DNA of 16,541 nucleotides, from NCBI GenBank assembly GCA_016218905.1, contig JACRCS010000187.1, positions 1 through 16,541 on the forward strand, in the 5' to 3' direction. The notes below the pieces were generated by a model. The model made no database searches and had not been told where the DNA came from. It saw only the letters and a program-made list of their open reading frames with translations. Positions 14,106 through 16,541 of this stretch are shown here, piece by piece (within the stretch, counting starts at the first letter, position 1; each line of letters begins with the position of its first letter). The stretch comes from Deltaproteobacteria bacterium. Its GTDB lineage: Bacteria; Desulfobacterota_C; Deferrisomatia; Deferrisomatales; JACRMM01. A program made the translations under genes and the position numbers.

Positions 14106-16502
14106 CTAGAGAACCTTCTTCAGGTCCGCCAGGGCGATCGTCGACCTGCCGCCCAGCGCCTGCCAGGGCAAGCCCCTCCGGCGGGGCAGCAGGACGACGC
14201 CCGAGGCCATTCCCTCCGGAACCCGAAGCTCCGCCCCGAGGTCCGTGCCGGCCACGGCCACGCGATCCCCGCCGGTCAGGCCCGCCCCCTCGGCGTCGGC
14301 CGGCGAGAGGGCGATCCACGGGGTCTCCTCGAGTTCCTGGAGGGGCGGGGAGTAGGACGAGAGCTCCTCGGTCCCGAAGGTCTCCTCGACGAAGTAGAGC
14401 TGGAGCTCTCCCGGGGCGGGCGGCTTCGGGGCGGCGCTCGCCGGCCGCTCCGGGCTCGCGCCTTCGCCGAGCGGCAGGAGCACTCCTTCGGACTCCGGGT
14501 CGAGCTCCCCGAGCCCGGGCGGAAGCGGGCTCGCTCCCCTCCACTGGGAGAGGGGCGGCGCCTCCGGATCGAAGCCGGGAACGAGGGCGCCTCCGAGGAG
14601 CGCGAGGAGCTCCCACGCCGGGCGCGGCTCGCCCCCGGGGAGGTCGCTTCGGAAGATCCGAGGCGGGTGGTCTCCGCCCGTCTCCTGGAGGACGGGGAGA
14701 CCTCCCCGGTGGACGGGCCGCGCCCGCTGCGCGCGTCCCTCGCCGTTCACGTAGATCCCGCCGGCTTCGTAGAGGGTCTGAGTGGGGAGGAAAACGTGGG
14801 CCCTCTCGGCCGTGGCGGAGGCGATGTAGTCGAGGACGACGAGGGCTTCGAGTCTCCCCAGCGCTCGTTCGAGGCGCGCGCGGTCCGGAAACGTCCGAAA
14901 GGGGTCCGCCTCCACCAGCACGAGGGCCTTCAGCCGCCCCTCCTCGATGCCGTCCAGGAGCTCGGAGAGGGTCGCCGCTGCCGGAGAGGCGAGGGCTCCC
15001 CCGAAGGCGTTCGCCCCGGGGAGGACGTAGAAGAGGCCGCCGCCGCCCTTCCCGTGCGTCGCCGCCGCGCGCGCCGCGGCGGCCGGGGTCGACCCCGGCG
15101 GCACATCCGTCCCGCAGACGATGGCGGGCCGGAGCGCTTCGCGGCCTCGGCGTCGCAGCGTCTCGACCCGTTCGCGCTGGGCCGGGTCTTCGCCGGTCAG
15201 CCCGGCCCCTCCGCCCGCGAACGCCGCGAGGAGGCGCTCGAACTCCCAGGGCGGAAGCGCCAGGTGGTCGAATGGGAAGGGGAGGGAGACAGGCCTCGGG
15301 TCCGCCACCGCGACGGTGGCCCCTCGGCGGACCGCCTGGCGGAGCGCCAGGGCGAGCATCGGCGCCTCGGCGAGCGGATCGACGCCGACGGCGAGGACGA
15401 AGTCGGCGGACTCCAGCTCCCGCAGGGATGTCCTCCGCTCTCCGAGGGAGGCGACGGCGGCGCGGACGGTCCCGCTCTGCACCGCCGTGTCGAAGAAGCC
15501 GGGAGGCTGCCAGCCCGACGCGCGGCAGAGGCCGGCGAGCGCGGAGAGGGTCTCGAGGCTCGCGCGAGGCGAGGCGAAGCACGCGACCTCCCCGGGCGCG
15601 TGGGTTTCCAGGCGCTCGGCCGCGCTCCCGAGGGCCTCGGCCACCGAGGCCTCCGCACCGGACCTCCGGGCCCGGCGGGGCCGGTCGGGCGCGTGCTCGT
15701 AGGCGAAGCCGAACCGGCCGCGGTCACAGAGGAAGTGGCCGTTCACGGCTTCCGAGAGGCGCGCCTCCAGGCGCCAGACTCGCCGGTAGCGGGCATTGCC
15801 GATGGCGTGGCAGCCGAGGGAGCAGTGGAGGCAGAGCGTCGGCGCCCGCTCCAGGTCCCAGTTGCGTACCCGGTGCCGGGCAGGCTTGTCCGTGAAGACC
15901 CCGGTCGGGCAGACGTCGATCAGGTTTCCGGCGAAGGGGCTCTCCAGGCGCCCCTCACGGGCGCGGCCGAAGTACACCCTGTTCGCGATCTGGAGGGCTC
16001 CCAGGTCCCGGTACCCGGCGAAGTCCTGGTAGAACCGGCGGCACCGGTAGCACTGGATGCACCGGTTCATCTCGTGCTGCACGAGCGGCCCCAGGTACTG
16101 GTCCCGGAAGGTCCGCTTCGGGCCCCGGTACCTGCGCAGGCCGTGTCCGCTGGAGACCGTCATGTCCTGGAGCAGGCAGTGACCGCCCTCGTCGCAGACC
16201 GGGCAGTCGTGGGGGTGGTGGAGCATCAGCCACTCGATGACGTCCCGCCGGAAGTCCACCGCCCGGCGGTCGGTGGTGGAGACGACCATCCCGTCGCAGG
16301 CGTCCTCCATGCAGCTCATCTGGACGCCCCGGACCGGGCCGTCCAGGAACGCCACGGCACAGACGCGGCACGCCCCCACGGCCCCGAGGGCCGGATGGTA
16401 GCAGAACCGCGGGATCATGATCCCGAGCCGCTCGGCCGCCTCGATGACCTTCGTGCCCTGGGGCACCTCCACGCTCCGGCCGTCGATGATCAAACGGGGC
16501 AT
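14106..16502 (-). CDS. nuoG: NADH-quinone oxidoreductase subunit G
   Basis: The 798-residue peripheral-arm subunit of complex I carries the electron wire. Cluster ligands are readable. N1b [2Fe-2S] is Cys34, 45, 48, 64; N5 is His96, Cys100, 103, 109; N4 is Cys148, 151, 154, 198; and the extra N7 [4Fe-4S] is Cys224, 227, 231, 259. From about 280 on, a molybdopterin-oxidoreductase-like region without cofactor follows, including YEAGGIYVNGEGRAQRARPV. The end (690-798) resembles a molybdopterin dinucleotide-binding barrel. ATG at 16500-16502 has gggagg upstream. The frame stays open to the window edge, so an earlier start or an overlap with nuoF cannot be excluded. No stop of an upstream gene is visible in the last 39 bases. 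It is the first visible gene of the respiratory operon. Confidence 0.94.
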   Translation of the reverse strand: MPRLIIDGRSVEVPQGTKVIEAAERLGIMIPRFCYHPALGAVGACRVCAVAFLDGPVRGVQMSCMEDACDGMVVSTTDRRAVDFRRDVIEWLMLHHPHDCPVCDEGGHCLLQDMTVSSGHGLRRYRGPKRTFRDQYLGPLVQHEMNRCIQCYRCRRFYQDFAGYRDLGALQIANRVYFGRAREGRLESPFAGNLIDVCPTGVFTDKPARHRVRNWDLERAPTLCLHCSLGCHAIGNARYRRVWRLEARLSEAVNGHFLCDRGRFGFAYEHAPDRPRRARRSGAEASVAEALGSAAERLETHAPGEVACFASPRASLETLSALAGLCRASGWQPPGFFDTAVQSGTVRAAVASLGERRTSLRELESADFVLAVGVDPLAEAPMLALALRQAVRRGATVAVADPRPVSLPFPFDHLALPPWEFERLLAAFAGGGAGLTGEDPAQRERVETLRRRGREALRPAIVCGTDVPPGSTPAAAARAAATHGKGGGGLFYVLPGANAFGGALASPAAATLSELLDGIEEGRLKALVLVEADPFRTFPDRARLERALGRLEALVVLDYIASATAERAHVFLPTQTLYEAGGIYVNGEGRAQRARPVHRGGLPVLQETGGDHPPRIFRSDLPGGEPRPAWELLALLGGALVPGFDPEAPPLSQWRGASPLPPGLGELDPESEGVLLPLGEGASPERPASAAPKPPAPGELQLYFVEETFGTEELSSYSPPLQELEETPWIALSPADAEGAGLTGGDRVAVAGTDLGAELRVPEGMASGVVLLPRRRGLPWQALGGRSTIALADLKKVL

Positions 16503-16541
16503 GCGTCCGGCCTCCCGCCTGTAAGATCCCGCCGCGCAGAA

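Overview
This is a high-GC bacterial chromosome segment. Codons are strongly G/C-ended, and the antisense frames carry long spurious open frames typical of such genomes. The gene set is complex I, succinate dehydrogenase/fumarate reductase, an NtrC-type two-component system, a PaaK-type ligase and a cytochrome b5-DUF2231 protein. Together these suggest a respiring Gram-negative lineage such as Acidobacteriota, Myxococcota/Desulfobacterota-like groups or a related uncultured phylum. The sequence alone does not fix the phylum, and nothing here marks the window as a phage, plasmid or genomic island.

Left part (1-5100). The 3' part of a nucleotidyltransferase-like gene (+) converges on a small secreted protein of unknown function (-). 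A 7-bp-period inverted repeat lies between them, and the secreted gene ends inside it. Next come a phenylacetate-CoA ligase (paaK, -) and a divergent pyruvate kinase (pyk, +). They share a 240-bp control region with an AT-rich patch, a credible paaK promoter and two dyads. pyk then converges on a nucleoside phosphorylase gene, and the two stop codons share the four bases CTAG.

Middle (4299-8576, -). A soluble GAF-GAF-PAS histidine kinase directly abuts a sigma-54-dependent NtrC-family response regulator. The nucleoside phosphorylase follows after 27 bp, giving a three-gene transcription unit. A 622-bp gene-free stretch (8577-9198) comes next. It holds a candidate kinase promoter, a 10-bp-period inverted repeat, a clear minus-strand rho-independent terminator and other hairpins.

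Right part (9199-16502, -). One respiratory operon is read right to left: nuoG, nuoH, nuoI, sdhA, sdhB, then a cytochrome b5/DUF2231 membrane protein. Junctions are overlapping or tight except nuoG-nuoH. There a 232-bp spacer holds a 9-bp-period tandem/inverted repeat. nuoJKLMN do not follow nuoI and no SdhC/SdhD anchor follows sdhB. The b5-DUF2231 protein is therefore the best candidate in the window for a membrane/haem partner of SdhAB.

The most unusual features are (i) three unrelated-in-sequence but architecturally alike intergenic elements, each built of short degenerate tandem units (periods 7, 10 and 9 bp) facing each other as inverted repeats, and (ii) the nuoGHI-sdhAB-b5/DUF2231 gene order with its possible non-classical complex II anchor.
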